The notes: generated from the sequence alone by a model not told the origin. A stretch of DNA of 64,000 bases from Megascapheus bottae (GCA_024803745.1 JANJXV010000099.1:2604001-2668000); one strand, 5' to 3'; shown: positions 22,030 through 34,370, counted from the first letter of the stretch. Program-made: numbers and translations.

Positions 22030-22290
22030 AGCTGTCTTGCTCAAGGCTAGAAAAATACCAGTTTGAGTCCCAGCTCCACTTACATGCATAGGTCTTCATG
22101 CATGCTAGGCAAGCACTCAACCACAAAGTCAAACTCTTGACACTCCACTAACATTTTTGAGGGGTTACTTGGAGTTATAGAGTTTCATGGCAATTTTTAT
22201 GCCATTGCTGGCTTCAACTTAGAATTCTTAGATTTCTTCCTCCTGAATATTTTAAGATTACAGGCATGAAACATTGCACCTAGTGCCAGG
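22030..22290 (-). mobile_element. SINE remnants (antisense)
   Basis: 'GTCTTGCTCAAGGCTAG'-type and 'CATGCATGCTAGGCAAGCAC' blocks to about 22130, then a B1-like arm ('TAGAGTTTCATGGCAATTTT', 'AAGATTACAGGCATGAAACA'). All lie in the intron between KRAB-B and KRAB-A. Confidence 0.65.
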
Positions 22291-22778
<488 letters not shown>

Positions 22779-22879
22779 TTAGCACTGAGTTATAAACACA
22801 CAATGTCTGGAATTTTATTCTTTTTTTGTTGGAATTGTATTCCTTTACTTAAATGTTTAGACTTACATGAAATATTGAC

Positions 22880-23560
22880 CTGAAAAGCTTAGGGATGGTG
22901 CCTAGGCCCAGAGTTCAAGTCCAAAGACCCACAAAAAAATAAAAAGGCAAGCCAGGTGTTGGTGGCTCACGCCTGTCATCCTAGCTACTCAGGAGACTGA
23001 GATCTGAGGACCATGGTTCAAAGCCAGCCTGGCACAAAATTCCATGACATTCCTTTCCAATTACCCACCATAAAATGTTTAATGGCTTGTGGCATATCAT
23101 GGGAGAGCAATTGTGGTATCGACAAAAATAAGTCGAGGGAGTAGATTTAGGTTATAAATGGAATTATTCCATTGAAAAGGAACTACATTATATGATGACA
23201 TATGCTGGTACTGTGAGAATATTGCAAAATATTAGGGTATCAAGTAATAATACTATGAAGTACACCCAGAATGTTAATGTTCTATGTCTGGCATAGGGAA
23301 GAAACTTTTTTTTTCTTTTTTTTGGCTGGGGGATTTGTAAGGCTTGAACTCTGGGCCTGGGCACTGTTCCTGAGCTCTTCAACTCAAGGCTATCACCCTA
23401 CCGATGAAGCCACAGTGCCATTTCCCATATTCTAGTGGTTAACTGTAGATGAGAGTCTCATAGACTTTCTAATGCGCAGGCTGGCTGAACCAAATCTTTA
23501 GATATCTGCCTGATATCTGAGTAGCTAGGATTACAGGTAGAATTCACTGCACCTGGCAAG
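22880..23560. mobile_element. SINEs in both orientations
   Basis: A sense fragment at 22880-22945, a sense B1-like arm at 22950-23070 ('GGTGGCTCACGCCTGTCATC'), and an antisense B1-like/ID-like dimer at 23320-23560 ('GGCTTGAACTCTGGGCCTGG', 'CTAGGATTACAGGTAGAATT'). Confidence 0.8.
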
Positions 23561-23649
23561 AAATTTATTTCTTGCTGTTTTATACTACAAATTTACTGTA
23601 TGTTTTACTTTTTCAAAAAGACTGAGGATGACCTTTGTTCTGTATATAA

Positions 23650-23790
23650 TGGGAAGAGGGGTAGGGAGCTGTGAGCAGAAGAACTGAGGGGCAATACTCA
23701 GGGTAGGACAATAGCCTTAAACTAAAGAGCTCACGGCCCAAGATCCAAGCCCCATGATTTTCCCCACTACCCCACAAAAAAAAGGGAAAA
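23650..23790 (+). mobile_element. SINE fragment (ID-type, sense)
   Basis: 'GGGGCAATACTCAGGGTAGG', 'AGATCCAAGCCCCATGATTT' and an A-rich end. A CA-repeat follows at 23956-23989. Confidence 0.6.
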
Positions 23791-24640
23791 AAATTGGAGA
23801 TTGGAGATCATTTTCTAAAAAGAATATATAGAAATAGTAGTTCAAAATGTAGAAAGAAGTTCAATATTAACAGTCATGAGAAAAATTAAAATTACAATGA
23901 AATCATTACTTTAAATATGTTAATATAAATATAGTTTTAAACAAAAAGATCCACATACACACACACAAACACACACACACACACACTCATACAATAAAAC
24001 AACTTTCATAGTCTATTACTGGGAAGGTAGTGAGAAGAAGTAGAACTTTGGAATAGTTCTGTAAGGAATATAAAGCAATCAAAAATTGCGTGGAGAGTGC
24101 TAAAAAAGTGCTAAATATAGAAGTACATAGAAATATGGTCCAACACTTCTATTTCTAGATTTGTACCTAATGGAAGAGAAAGCAGAGACTAGAACAAATA
24201 TGTGGAGAATCCATTCACAACTATTAATAATAATCAAAAGATAGAAATATGCAAAACAATGCATTGAAAAGGAAGAACATTTTACTATATTTTACAGATG
24301 AATCTTGATTACAGTAAACTAAAAATACAGCAGTCATAAAGGAAGAGCTAGGGTATGTTTTCCCTTCCAGAGCTTCCAAGGATCAACAAACCCTTAGAGC
24401 CAAAAAGCACGATGGTTCCAGAGAATGGAGTAGAGAGGAACAGGAGCTGAATGTTTAATGATTATACATGGAAGATGAAAATTGCTCTAGATGGGTAGAA
24501 TGAAGAGAGAACTGTACCCTAAACAATGGTTATGTAGCCACACAGGATGGGACACACCTATACTCCCTGATCTTGGGAAACTCAAGAAGGATTTCTAGCC
24601 ATCCTAGATGCATGGAAAGATCTATCATAAAAACTAATGT
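23791..24640. other. No gene recognised
   Basis: AT-rich sequence with a (CA)n tract at 23956-23989. Beyond 24040 there is no copy B sequence in the window to compare with. Confidence 0.5.
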
Positions 24641-24644
24641 GGAG

Positions 24645-25080
24645 GGGCTGGGAGTTTGGCATAGTGGTAGAGTGCTTGTATGAAGACGAAGGTTCAATTC
24701 CGCAGTACCACATACACAGAAAAAACCAGAAGTAGTGCTGTGGCTCAAGTAGAAGATCACTAGGCTTGAGGAAAGCTGAAGGACAGTGCTCAGACCGAGT
24801 TCCAGCCAAAGGGCTTGTTTAAAAAAACCCAGAAAGCTGAGCATGATGGGGTGGTGGCTCACTTATATAATCCTAGCTACTCAGGAGGCTGAGATCTGAG
24901 GATCAAGGTTTAAAGCCATCCTGGCACAAAAAGACCTGAGACTCTTATCTCCAATTTACCTTTAGAAAATGGGAAGTGGGGCTTGGCTCCAGGGTAAGGT
25001 GGTAGCCTGGAGCTGAAGAGCTCAGGGATAGTGCCCAAGATGAGTTCAAGATCTATGACCCACCAAAAAAAAAAGAAAAA
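24645..25080 (+). mobile_element. Two sense SINEs in tandem
   Basis: An ID-type unit at 24645-24825 ('GGCATAGTGGTAGAGTGCTT', 'AGTAGTGCTGTGGCTCAAGT') and a B1-like/ID-like dimer at 24835-25080 ('GCTACTCAGGAGGCTGAGAT', 'GAGACTCTTATCTCCAATTT') with an A-rich tail. Confidence 0.85.
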
Positions 25081-25084
25081 ACAA

Positions 25085-25523
25085 AAAATAATATGGAAAA
25101 ATTTGGATTCTATGAATTTTATCAGGCATATAAATGTCTTTTTTTGCTGTTGAAATAACAAATTGTATGGAAACATTTTAAAAGTTTTTACCTAGAAATG
25201 TACACCACAAATGGAATTAATAACAAACACAAAATATGCAAAAGATACAAATTATCACAATATGGGTATCCTGCTTTTGTATCTTTTCACTGACTCCTGT
25301 TCAAATGAGTCACATATTCTGAATTATTTCTCCCAGTCGATATATGCCACACATGTTAGCTTGTACTGAACTTCTTGGGAAATCAAAAGCAAATACTAAG
25401 CAAATGTGTGTTAGATTTTGTCAACAGTGATATTTCAAATATAAATCCCTACTCATTGCATTATTTAATATCAATGCCGGAATCTAACTTACACTGGCAG
25501 AATCTTCAATCTTTTGACAATCT
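25085..25523. other. Unique-looking AT-rich stretch
   Basis: No gene or repeat seen. It ends abruptly where LINE-1 homology begins at about 25524, which is a rearrangement or truncation breakpoint. Confidence 0.5.
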
Positions 25524-26633
25524 TCAAAAGGGTGTGTAAATATTTAGGATCGTTATGTCTTCCTGGAGGAGAGATCCCTTTAGTAGTATGTAGTAACCTT
25601 CTTTGTCTTTTCTTACTATTTTTAGTTTGAAGCCTATTGTATCTGATATGAGGATGGCAACTCCAGCCTGTTTATGGGGGCAGTTAGCTTGATAGAGTTT
25701 ATTCCAACCTCTCACTCTCAAAAGATGATTGTTTTTGGGTAAGATGTGTCTCTTGAAGACAGCAGAACGATGGGTCTTGCTTTTTGATCCAACTAGACAG
25801 CCTATGCCGTTTAATTGGAGAGTTAAGTCCATTGATATTGAGAGTTAGGATTGAGAGATATTTATTAGTTCCTACCATTTTTAAAAGTTTTTAGTAGGGC
25901 CTGTGTCTTGACAGTTCTTGTGGTCCATGGATGGTATGCTGTTTAGGTGCCATTTCTTTCCCTATATTGCATTTATCTTGGTTTTCTATGTATAGAGCAT
26001 CTTTGAGAATTCTCTGTAGTGTTGGTTTTGTTTCGACATATTGTTGCAGCTTTTCCCTGGAATGGAATGTTTTTCTTGTTCCCTCAGTTATGAATGAGAG
26101 CTTAGCTGGCTACAGTATTCTTGGTTGGTAGTTATTTGATTTAAGGGCATGACATATATGCTTCCAGTCACTTCGTGCTTGCATGGTCTCTGCTTTGAAT
26201 TCTGGAGTTATTCTGATTGGTTTGCCTTTATAGGTTACTGATCCCTTTTCCCTAGCTGCCTTTAGGATCTTTTCTTTGGTTTCTATTGATCCAGTTCGGA
26301 TCACAATGTGGCAGTGGGATGTTCTTTTCTGGTCAGGCCTGTTTGGGGTTCTAAAAGCTTCTCGTATCTGGATGGGCCTGCCCTTCTGGATATTTGGGAA
26401 ATTCTCTGAGATGATTTCCTGAAGTATATTTCCAATACCATTGACCTCTTTCTCCACGCCCTCCTCAATACCAACTAGCCTTAAATTAGGCTTCCTAATT
26501 GTATCTTGGAACTCCTGAAGCGCTCTCTCATATTTCCTAGATTTGGATTGACTCATTTTCTGTTCATTCTCTATAATAACTAAATTATCTTCCGCCCCGG
26601 AAATTCTCTCCTCTGCATTGTCTAACCTGCTAG
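25524..26633 (-). mobile_element. LINE-1 fragment X (ORF1 C-terminal half and start of ORF2)
   Basis: Matches 31476-32585 of the full-length L1 at a constant offset of 5952. On the minus strand, 26633-26110 encodes the C-terminal half of ORF1p, the nucleic-acid-binding chaperone of L1 ('NLRLVGIEEGVEKEVNGIGN', 'RPIQIREAFRTPNRPDQKRT'), in one open frame. ORF2 starts at 25878 and enters the endonuclease domain; 'CCLQETHLT', with the catalytic Glu, is readable but a frameshift follows. The fragment is cut at 26633 inside ORF1 and at 25524 inside the endonuclease. Confidence 0.9.
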
Positions 26634-27727
26634 GCAAGCACTCTACCACTATGCCAAACTCTCAACCCTGACATAGTAATTATAAAGTCATCATCATCAT
26701 ATCAAAATATCCTTTCTCCTACAAAGAATGAACACTTATCTATGTGTGTAATGCTTTTTTTTAAATTTCACTAATTCTTGTGTGTTTTTCCCTCTTGCAT
26801 TTTTTACACATGACAGCAAAGCAAATCATCAATAAAAAAGTGATTAGTATACAGAAACCTAATAATATCCTAGTAGATTGACGTCAAAAATATGTGCAAG
26901 ATGCCCTGTGTGTTTGACCTAGTGGTAGAGTCCTTGGCTACCACGCAAAAAGACTCAGGATTGATTCCTCATTACCACATACATAGAGAACGCTGCAAGT
27001 AGTGCTGTGGCTCGGTGGGACAGCTAAAGCCTAAAGAAAGCCCAAGAACCATGTTCACACTCTGAGGTCAAGTCCCAAGACTAGCAAAAACAAAAAAAAT
27101 TCGACAAGGGGCAAAATACAGGCAGAGAAGGCACTGTGAAGCAAATGTTTTGTAAAGGATGAGGTCAATATTGACCCTTAAGTCTGGATCTTACCTAAGA
27201 AAGGCTCCTTGAGCCTGAGACCAGACTGGTAGTTGGGCCTAGTGGAAGACATTGGGATTGGACAAATAAGGTGTGCTGTTTACTACATCCACATGTATAT
27301 TGTGAGATTGGAGGAGAGATTCAGCCTCCAGTATGTCTTTGGTGAGGTCTTCTGTGAGCAAGGATCTTTGGTCATTGGGCCCTGAAATGTGACCCTGCCT
27401 CCCTCACAATGGAACAGAATATGGAACCCTGGTAACCAAGCCACTGTAACTAACAACCAACTCAAGCCAGCTCACTTGGCCTGTGGCTCAGGAGGAAGAA
27501 AAATGTTGCTGTGCTGTTGCCAAAGGTCAGGAAACTCGAGTCTCAGGCATGGAAGTTGTGGATGTCTTACTCGAAGATGTACATGCTAGATCATTGCCAA
27601 GCCACAAATCCAGTGGAACAGGACTTTCTCTACGAAGAAGGCCACGAAAATCCAGGACAACCAGATGAGGTATATTTCTAAGAAGAATTGTATTTGACCC
27701 CATCATCCTCCCCACACACTACAACTT
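26634..27727 (+). repeat. Inverted copy of A 8.93-9.99 kb, flank copy 1
   Basis: Near-identical to 33888-34984 (offset about 7260) and, as reverse complement, a more diverged match to about 8930-9990 of copy A. Shared landmarks include the ATC-repeat at 26688-26700, the SINE at 26920-27110, and the run encoding 'GGRKMLLCCCQRSGNSSLRH' at 27455-27515. The plus strand here is thus the sense direction of the RalGDS-like remnant, but the segment ends at an L1 before the REM-like exon. Its first 35 bp are the end of an antisense SINE, fused to L1 fragment X. Confidence 0.85.
26920..27110 (+). mobile_element. SINE (ID-type, sense)
   Basis: 'TGACCTAGTGGTAGAGTCCT', 'AAGTAGTGCTGTGGCTCGGT' and an A-rich tail. 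It is the reverse-oriented counterpart of the SINE at 9540-9740. Confidence 0.85.
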
Positions 27728-27989
27728 TCTTTTTTTCATTTTTTTATTGTAATTAGTAAAAGGGTTACATGATATATCAGATAACAAAGTGAGATACTAT
27801 ACCAATATGGGATAACCAAGGGACAGCAAACGAGATGAGAGACAACACACTACATTAAGGACAACAATCATTCATTATATGGCTTTTGTGTCAATATCCT
27901 GGAGGTCCTTTCAATTAGCTTCACATTATATGGTCTTATATATGGCCTTTTGCTCTATTGACAATCTCTGCTAGTAGAGCCCAAGGTTT

Positions 27990-30900
27990 CTACTGATTAT
28001 GACGAATGAGGGAAACCACTGAGCCTAAGTTCCTTTGAGTCTGGCTTACTTCACTTAATATGATTTCTTCTAAGTCTTTCCATTTCCTAACAAATGGGGC
28101 GATGTCATTCTTTCTGACAGCAGCATAGAATTCCATTGTGTACAAATACCACAACTTGTTGATCCACTCATCAACTGAGGGACATCTGGGTTGGTTCCAT
28201 ATCTTTGCTATGGTGAATAGTGCTGGAATGAAAATTGTTGTGCTAGTGGGTTTAGTATGCCCTTGTTCTGGATTGTTGGGTAAATGCCAAGTAGTGGAAT
28301 TGCTGGGTCATAGGGGAGTTGTATGTTTAGCGTTTTGAGGCACTGCCGCACTGCTTTCCATAGTGGTTGAACGAGTTTGCACTCCCACCAACAGTGTAGT
28401 AGTGATCCCTCCTGACGACATCGCCTCCAGCATCTGTTGTCATTCGTTTTCCTGATCCTGGCCATTCTAACTGGAGTTAGGTGGAATCTTAGACTTGTTT
28501 TGATTTGCATTTCTTTTATGACCAGAGATGTGGAGCATTTCTTCATGTGTCTATAGGCCATATTTGTTTCTTCTTCAGAGAAGACTCTCTTTAAGGCTTT
28601 GGCCCATTTTGTAATGAAATGGGTGTTACTTTGGAGGTTAGTTTTGGAGTGATTCAATTTTTTGAGTTGTTGATATATTTTAGATATGAGGACTTGTTCC
28701 GTTGTTTGGGTGGTGAAGATCTTCTCCCCCTCTGTAGGCTTCCTGATTAGTTTACTAGCTATATCCGTTGCCATACAAAAGCTCTGCAGTTTAATGCAGT
28801 CCCACTTATCCAGCCTTTCTCTGATTTGTTGTGATTCTTGGTCCTTATTAAGAAAGTTTCGACCTGTACCAAGGAGGCCTAGTGTATCTCCTATTCCTTC
28901 CTGTAAACTTTTCAGTGTGTCAGCTTTTACCTCCAGGTCTTTGATCCATTTGGAGTTAATTCTAGTGCAAGGTGACAAAGAAGGATCCAACTTTAGTTTT
29001 CTGGAGGTGTTTAACCAGTTCTGCCAGCACAACTTGTTGAAGAGGCTATCTTTCTTCCATTCTATTTTTTTGGCTCCCTGGTCAAAGATTAGGTGGCCAT
29101 AGGTCTGTGGTTTAATATCTGGGTCCGCAGTTCTACTCCATTGGACTTCAGGCCTGTTCTTGTGCCAGTACCAAGCTGTTTTGAGAATTATAGCTCTGTA
29201 ATAGAGCCTTAAGTTTGGAATTGAAATTCCTCCAGCGCTGTTCTTTCTGCTAAGAAGTGTTTTTGCTATACGGGGTCTTTTATTATTCCATATGAAATTT
29301 TGAATTGCCTCTTCTATGTCTTTAAAGAATGACATTGGGATGTTGATGGGTATTACATTGAATTTGTAGATAGCCCTTGGCAAGATTGTCATTTTCACAA
29401 TGTTGATTCTTCCAATCCAGGAGCATGGGAGGTTTTTCCATTTCCTTAGTTCTGCTTTAATTTCCTTTTTTAGGGTTTTAAAGTTTTCATCTAAACGGTC
29501 CTTTACATTCTTAGTTAAGCTAATTGCTAGGTACTTTATTTTCTTTGAGGCTATTGTGAAAGGATTTTCTTTCCTGATTATTGCCTCGTTCCTCTCAGTG
29601 TTGGCGTAAAGTAAGGCAGTTGATTTGTGAGGGTTGATCTTATGGCCTGCTACCCTTCCAAAGCTTTGAATCAGCTCAAGGAGCTTGGGAGTAGAGTCTA
29701 TAGGATTCTTTAAATACAGAATCATGTCATCTGCAAAGAGGGATAGTTCTATTTCCTCTTTCCCTACTTGGATCCCCTTTATGCTTGCTTCTTGCCATAT
29801 TGCACTGCCTAGGAATTCTAGTACTATGTTAAAAAGGAGTGGAGAGAGTGGGCATCCTTGTCTCGTTCGTGATTTTAGAGGGAATGGCTTTAGATTTTCA
29901 CCATTAAGTATAATACTAGCAGTGGGTTTCTCATACACAGCCTTTAATACATTGAGAAATGTTCCATGGATTCCTAGTTTCTCCACATCTTTTAACATAA
30001 AGGGGTTTTGGATCTTGTCAAATGCCTTTTCCGCATCTATTGAGACAATCATGCGATTTTATCCCTGCTCCTGTTGATGTGTTGAATTATATTAATTGAT
30101 TTGTGTATGTTGAACCAGCTTTGCCTCCCTGTGATGAATCCAGTTTGATCATAGTGTATATTTTTTTTGATGAGTTGTTGTAGACGGTTGGCCAGTATTT
30201 TGTTGAGAAGTTTTGCATCGAGGTTCATCAAAGAAATGGGTCTATAGATCTCTTTCTTTGATGAATCTCTGTCTGGTTTGGGGATGAGGGATATGCTGGC
30301 TTCACAGAATCAGTTTAGTAAAGAACCTTCATTTTCAATTTCGTTGAAGAGCTTGAGGAGTATTGGTGTGAGCTTTGCTTTGAAGACCTTATAGAATTCA
30401 GCTGTGAATCCATCTGGCCCTGGGCTCTTTTTAAGTGGAAGTTGTCTAATTTCCATTTCTATTTCAGAGCTTGAAATAGGCCTGTTGAGTTGGGTTAGCT
30501 CTTCTTGGTTCAGTGTGTGTATGTTAATATTGTCTAGGAATTCATCCATTTCTTCTAGATTCTCAAATTTGTTGGCGTAAAGTTTGAGAAGTATTCCCTC
30601 ATGATATTCTGGATCTTGGTAATTTCTGTCGTGATATTACCATTTTCATCTGCGATTTTGTTTATTTCGATATGCTCTCTTCTTTTTTTGGTAAGATTTG
30701 CTGAGGGCTTGTCAATTTTGTTAATTCTTTCAAGAACCAACTCCTTGTTTTGTTGATTCTTTCTATAGATTTTTTATTCCAAATCATTTAATTCTGCTTT
30801 GATTTTAATAATATGCTTTCTCCTAATGGGTTTAGGGTTGGTTTGTTGCTCTTTTTCCAGGAGGTTAAGGTAAAACATTAACTAGTTGGTTTGCCATTTT

Positions 30901-31830
30901 TCGAACTTGCTGTTGTAGGCACTCAGCGCTATAAATTTTCCTCTGAGTACTGCCTATGTTGTGTCCCTAAGGAGTTGATATTTGTGTGCTCCTTATTGTT
31001 AAATTTCATAAACAGTTGCTTATCTGTTCTGATATCTTCGATTACCCATTGTTTTTGATTCAACAAATGTGTGGTTCAGTCTCCATGAGTTACAGGGTTT
31101 TCTTTGGTGGAGATGTGTGTTCAGCTCCAATTTGATGCCTTTATGGTCTGAGAGTGTGCATGGAATAATATCAGTGTTTCTGAATCTGTCCAGGTTTGCT
31201 TTATGGCCTAAGATGTCGTCTATTTTGGAAAATGTTCCATGTGCTGCTGAGAAAAACGTATATTGTGGTGTTACTGGGTGGAATATTCTGCAGATGTCTG
31301 TTAGATCTAGTTGGTCTATATAGTTGTTCAGTTCTAAGGTTTCTCTGTTGAGTTTTTGCCTTGTTGATCTGTCCATAGGTGAGAGTGGTGTGTTAAACTC
31401 ACCAACAATCACTGTATTTCGATCTATGTATGGTTTTAGTGCAAGTAAAGTTTGCTTGATGAAGTTTGGAGCTCCGGGATTGGGTGTGTAAATATTTAGG
31501 ATTGTTATGTCTTCCGGGAGGAAAGATCCCTTTAGTAGTATGTAGTAACCTTCTTTGTCTTTTCTTACGAATTTTTGTTTGAAGTCTATTGTATCTGATA
31601 TGAGGATGGCAACTCTAGCCTGTTTATGGGGGCAGTTAGCTTGATAGAGTTTATTCCAACCTCTCACTTTCAAAAGATGATTGTTTTTGGGTAAGATGTG
31701 TCTCTCGAAGTCAGCAGAACGATGGCTCTTGCTTTTTGGTCCAACTAGACAACCTATGCCGTTTAATTGGAGAGTTAAGTCCATTGATATTGAGAGTTAG
31801 GATTGAGAGATATTTATTAGTTCCTACCAT
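27990..31830 (-). pseudogene. LINE-1 ORF2 (endonuclease/reverse transcriptase), broken
   Basis: An ATG at 31830 begins a frame with 'LNINGLNSPIKRHRL'; the aligned stop is at 27990-27992, giving a span of about 1,280 codons, as expected for L1 ORF2. Lesions: an in-frame TGA just before 'LRETHLT' (31690-31710), a frameshift right after it, the endonuclease motif GDFN changed to 'VGEFNTPLSP', and breaks near 31020, 30740, 30550, 30300 and 30050. A long open stretch of 614 codons (30052-28208) retains the polymerase signature '[10 protein letters not shown]' about 108 residues in. A one-base loss near 28265 shifts the C-terminus relative to L1 Y. The SDH motif of the endonuclease is still present. 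Confidence 0.9.
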
Positions 31831-32061
31831 TTTTAAAAGCTTTTAGTAGGGCCTGTGTCTTGACAGTTCTTGTGGTCCTTAGATGGTATGCTGTTTAGGT
31901 GCCATTTATTTCGTTATATTGCATTTATTTTGGTTTTCTATGTATAGAGCATCTTTGAGAATTCTCTGTAGTGTTGGTTTTGTTTCGACATATTGTTGCA
32001 GCTTTTCCCTGGAATGGAATGTTTTTATTTTTCCCTCAGTTATGAATGAGAGCTTAGCTGG

Positions 32062-33062
32062 CTACAGTATTCTTGGTTGGTAGTTATTTGATATAAGGGC
32101 ATGACATATATGCTTCCAGTCACTTCGTGCTTGCATGGTCTCTGCTGAGAAATCTGGGGTTATTCTGATTGGTTTGCCTTTGTAGGTTACTGATCCCTTT
32201 TCCCTGGCTAACTTTAGGATCTTTCCTTTCGTTTCTATTGATCCAGTTCGGATCACAATGTGGCGGTGGGATGTTCTTTTCTGGTCAGGTCTGTTTGGGG
32301 TTCTAAAAGTTTCTCGTATCTGGATGGGCCAGCCCTTCTGGATATTTGGGAAATTCTCTGAGATGATTCCCTGAAGTATATTTCCAATACCATTGACCTC
32401 TTTCTCCACGCCCTCCTCAATACCAACTAGCCTTAAATTAGGCTTCCTAATTGTATCTTGGATCTCCTGAAGCGCTCTCTCATATTTCCTAGATTTGGAT
32501 TGACTCATTTTCTGTTCTTTATAATACCTAAATTATCTTCAGCCACGGAAATTCTCTCCTCTGCAATGTCTATCCTGCTATCAAAGCTATCTACTTTATT
32601 TTTCATCTCCCTTGCTTCTAATTGCTCACTTTTGATGCCTTGCATGTCTTGTTTTAGATCATGTATGGATTTCTTTATCTCCTTGATTTCCTTTTGAGTG
32701 GTTAGCTCAGGAGCTTTATTTTCTTTGGACATTTGCTGGAGTTTGGTCACGTTTTTATTTGTGGATTCTTTGAATTCATCCATCTTTCTTTGAAAAACCT
32801 TTATTATGGCCTCCTTTTTGGCTTCTTCTTTTTCACCTATCACCTTGTTTTTGCTTTCCTCTTGTTCAGGTATGGCTTCATCCATTATCTCTTTCTTTAT
32901 ATTTTCACATTTTTCATTAATGATGTTTATCAATTGCATTTGTGTAGCAATTGGAAGACTCTCCTCTAGGTTTGCCAGTGACTGTTCCATTGTCTGTTTA
33001 CATTGAGTGGGGGATGTTATTTCTTGATTTGACATTTTTCTTGAGTTTCTTGTTCTGCCCAT
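32062..33062 (-). pseudogene. LINE-1 ORF1, single frameshift
   Basis: The minus-strand frame from 33062 starts 'MGRTRNSRKMSNQEITSPTQ', runs through a charged heptad-like coiled-coil region ('IDIAEERISVAEDNL') and stops after 185 codons. A 4-base loss near 32515 relative to fragment X puts the remainder (32508-32062, RNA-recognition-like and C-terminal part, 148 codons) in another frame. Joined length would be about 333 residues, normal for ORF1p. ORF1p forms trimers and coats L1 RNA. Confidence 0.88.
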
Positions 33063-33610
33063 TTGAAAATGGGAGCAAGATTACTACTAAATACGATTAT
33101 AGTTTTTCAGATATAACCAACCTAGACCTCTGTAGCTGGCAGACACTAGATGTTCACAAATTTTGATTGGTATTATCACTCTTTCTTTTTGTGCACTTAC
33201 AGACCAGCCTAATACAACCACTGATAAGCGATTTATACCCAAAACAATAAGCCTCTCAATCCAATCTTTATTGTCTTTAAGTCCCTCTGAGCCTAGAGAA
33301 TGATTAACCACCTACATATACAATATTGCTCAACAGGCATCAAGTGTAGATCCGTGCAGTATAAGGGTTGAACGACGAGCAGAGGTCCAGAGATAGAAAA
33401 AAAGAATGAGAGAGGTCAGGGGAGGTGCAAGAGGATTAACGTAGGAGTGTAAGAATATTGTAGTAATGAAGAAAAGTTGTAGCATAAGGATAACTGACAT
33501 AAGTTGGTAAGTAGGTAGCATATTTGAGTACAAAGTTTGGAAAGTATTAGAATAAAACTTATGTGTTGCTGCACGACTAGCTCTTAGCCCAACCAGTGGC
33601 CTCACAGTGG
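33063..33610 (-). mobile_element. Presumed LINE-1 5' UTR
   Basis: Located between the ORF1 start and the point (about 33611) where the inverted flank homology begins. It has no coding frame. Assignment as 5' UTR rests on position; its promoter activity cannot be judged here. Confidence 0.55.
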
Positions 33611-33739
33611 ACCATGGGATGGATCTGTTTTTCTTGTCTACGTTGAGGGAAAGGGGTATTTCACAAGATGCAGACGCGAAGATTTCAGAAGCAAATGCTG
33701 TGAGTGAATTAGCTCGTAAAAAGCATTTTTATTTTCTTT

Positions 33740-33925
33740 TATCTTTCTGCCAGTATTGGGGCTTGAATTCAGGGCCTGTGCACTGTCCTCGGGTTTTCTC
33801 AAGTCTAGCCCTCTGCCACTTGAGCCACAGTGCCACATCTAGATTTTCTATGTGATACTGAGCAATCAAACCCAGATCTTCATGGATGCTAGGCAAGCAC
33901 TCTACCACTATGCCAAACTCTCAAC
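33740..33925 (-). mobile_element. SINE (ID-type, antisense)
   Basis: 'GGGGCTTGAATTCAGGGCCT', 'CTTGAGCCACAGTGCCACAT' and 'GCTAGGCAAGCACTCTACCA'. The last block is where fragment X is fused in the other flank copy. Confidence 0.9.
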
Positions 33926-34179
33926 CCTGACATAGTAATTATAAAGTCATCATCATCATCATCATATCCAAATATCCTTTCTCCTACAAAGAACGAACAC
34001 TTAACTCTGCCTAATGCTTTTTTTTTAATTTCACTAATTCTTCTGTGTTTTTCCCTCTTGCATTTTTTACACATGACAGCAAAGCTAATCATCAGGAAAA
34101 AATTGATTAGGATACAGAAACCTAATAATATCCTAGTAGATTGACGTCAAAAATATGTGCAAGATGCCCTGTGTGTTTG

Positions 34180-34370
34180 ACCTAGTGGGAGAGTCCTTGG
34201 CTACCAAGCAGTAAGCCTCAGGTTTGATTCCTCATTACCACATACATAGAAAACGCTGCAAGTGGTGCTGTGGCTCGGTGGGACAGCTAAAGCCTAAAGA
34301 AAGCCCAAGAACAATGTTCACACTCTGAGGTCAAGTCCCAAGACTAGCAAAAACAAAAAAAATTCGACAA
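34180..34370 (+). mobile_element. SINE (ID-type, sense)
   Basis: Counterpart of 26920-27110, with 'AAGTGGTGCTGTGGCTCGGT' and an A-rich tail. Confidence 0.85.

Larger units (their letters stand above)
27728..33610 (-). mobile_element. Full-length LINE-1 (antisense), inactive
   Basis: About 5.9 kb. The 3' end with a T-rich tract is at 27728, ORF2 spans 27990-31830, ORF1 spans 32062-33062, and a presumed 5' UTR reaches about 33610, where homology to the inverted flank begins. The left junction ('CTACAACTTTCTTTTTT') is the same as that of L1 Y at 34985. Compared with Y, about 150 bp of the 3' UTR is missing near 27773. ORF1 and ORF2 both carry frameshifts and stops, so it cannot move by itself. 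Confidence 0.9.

Noticed and set aside
28686..29102. Plus-strand open frames inside the L1 (also 29400-29609, 29685-30077, 36104-36520)
   Set aside because: They lie opposite the genuine minus-strand ORF2 of LINE-1 and are shadows of it.
27728..33610. A retrotransposition-competent LINE-1
   Set aside because: It is nearly full length, but ORF1 has a 4-base loss and ORF2 several stops, frameshifts and an altered endonuclease motif.
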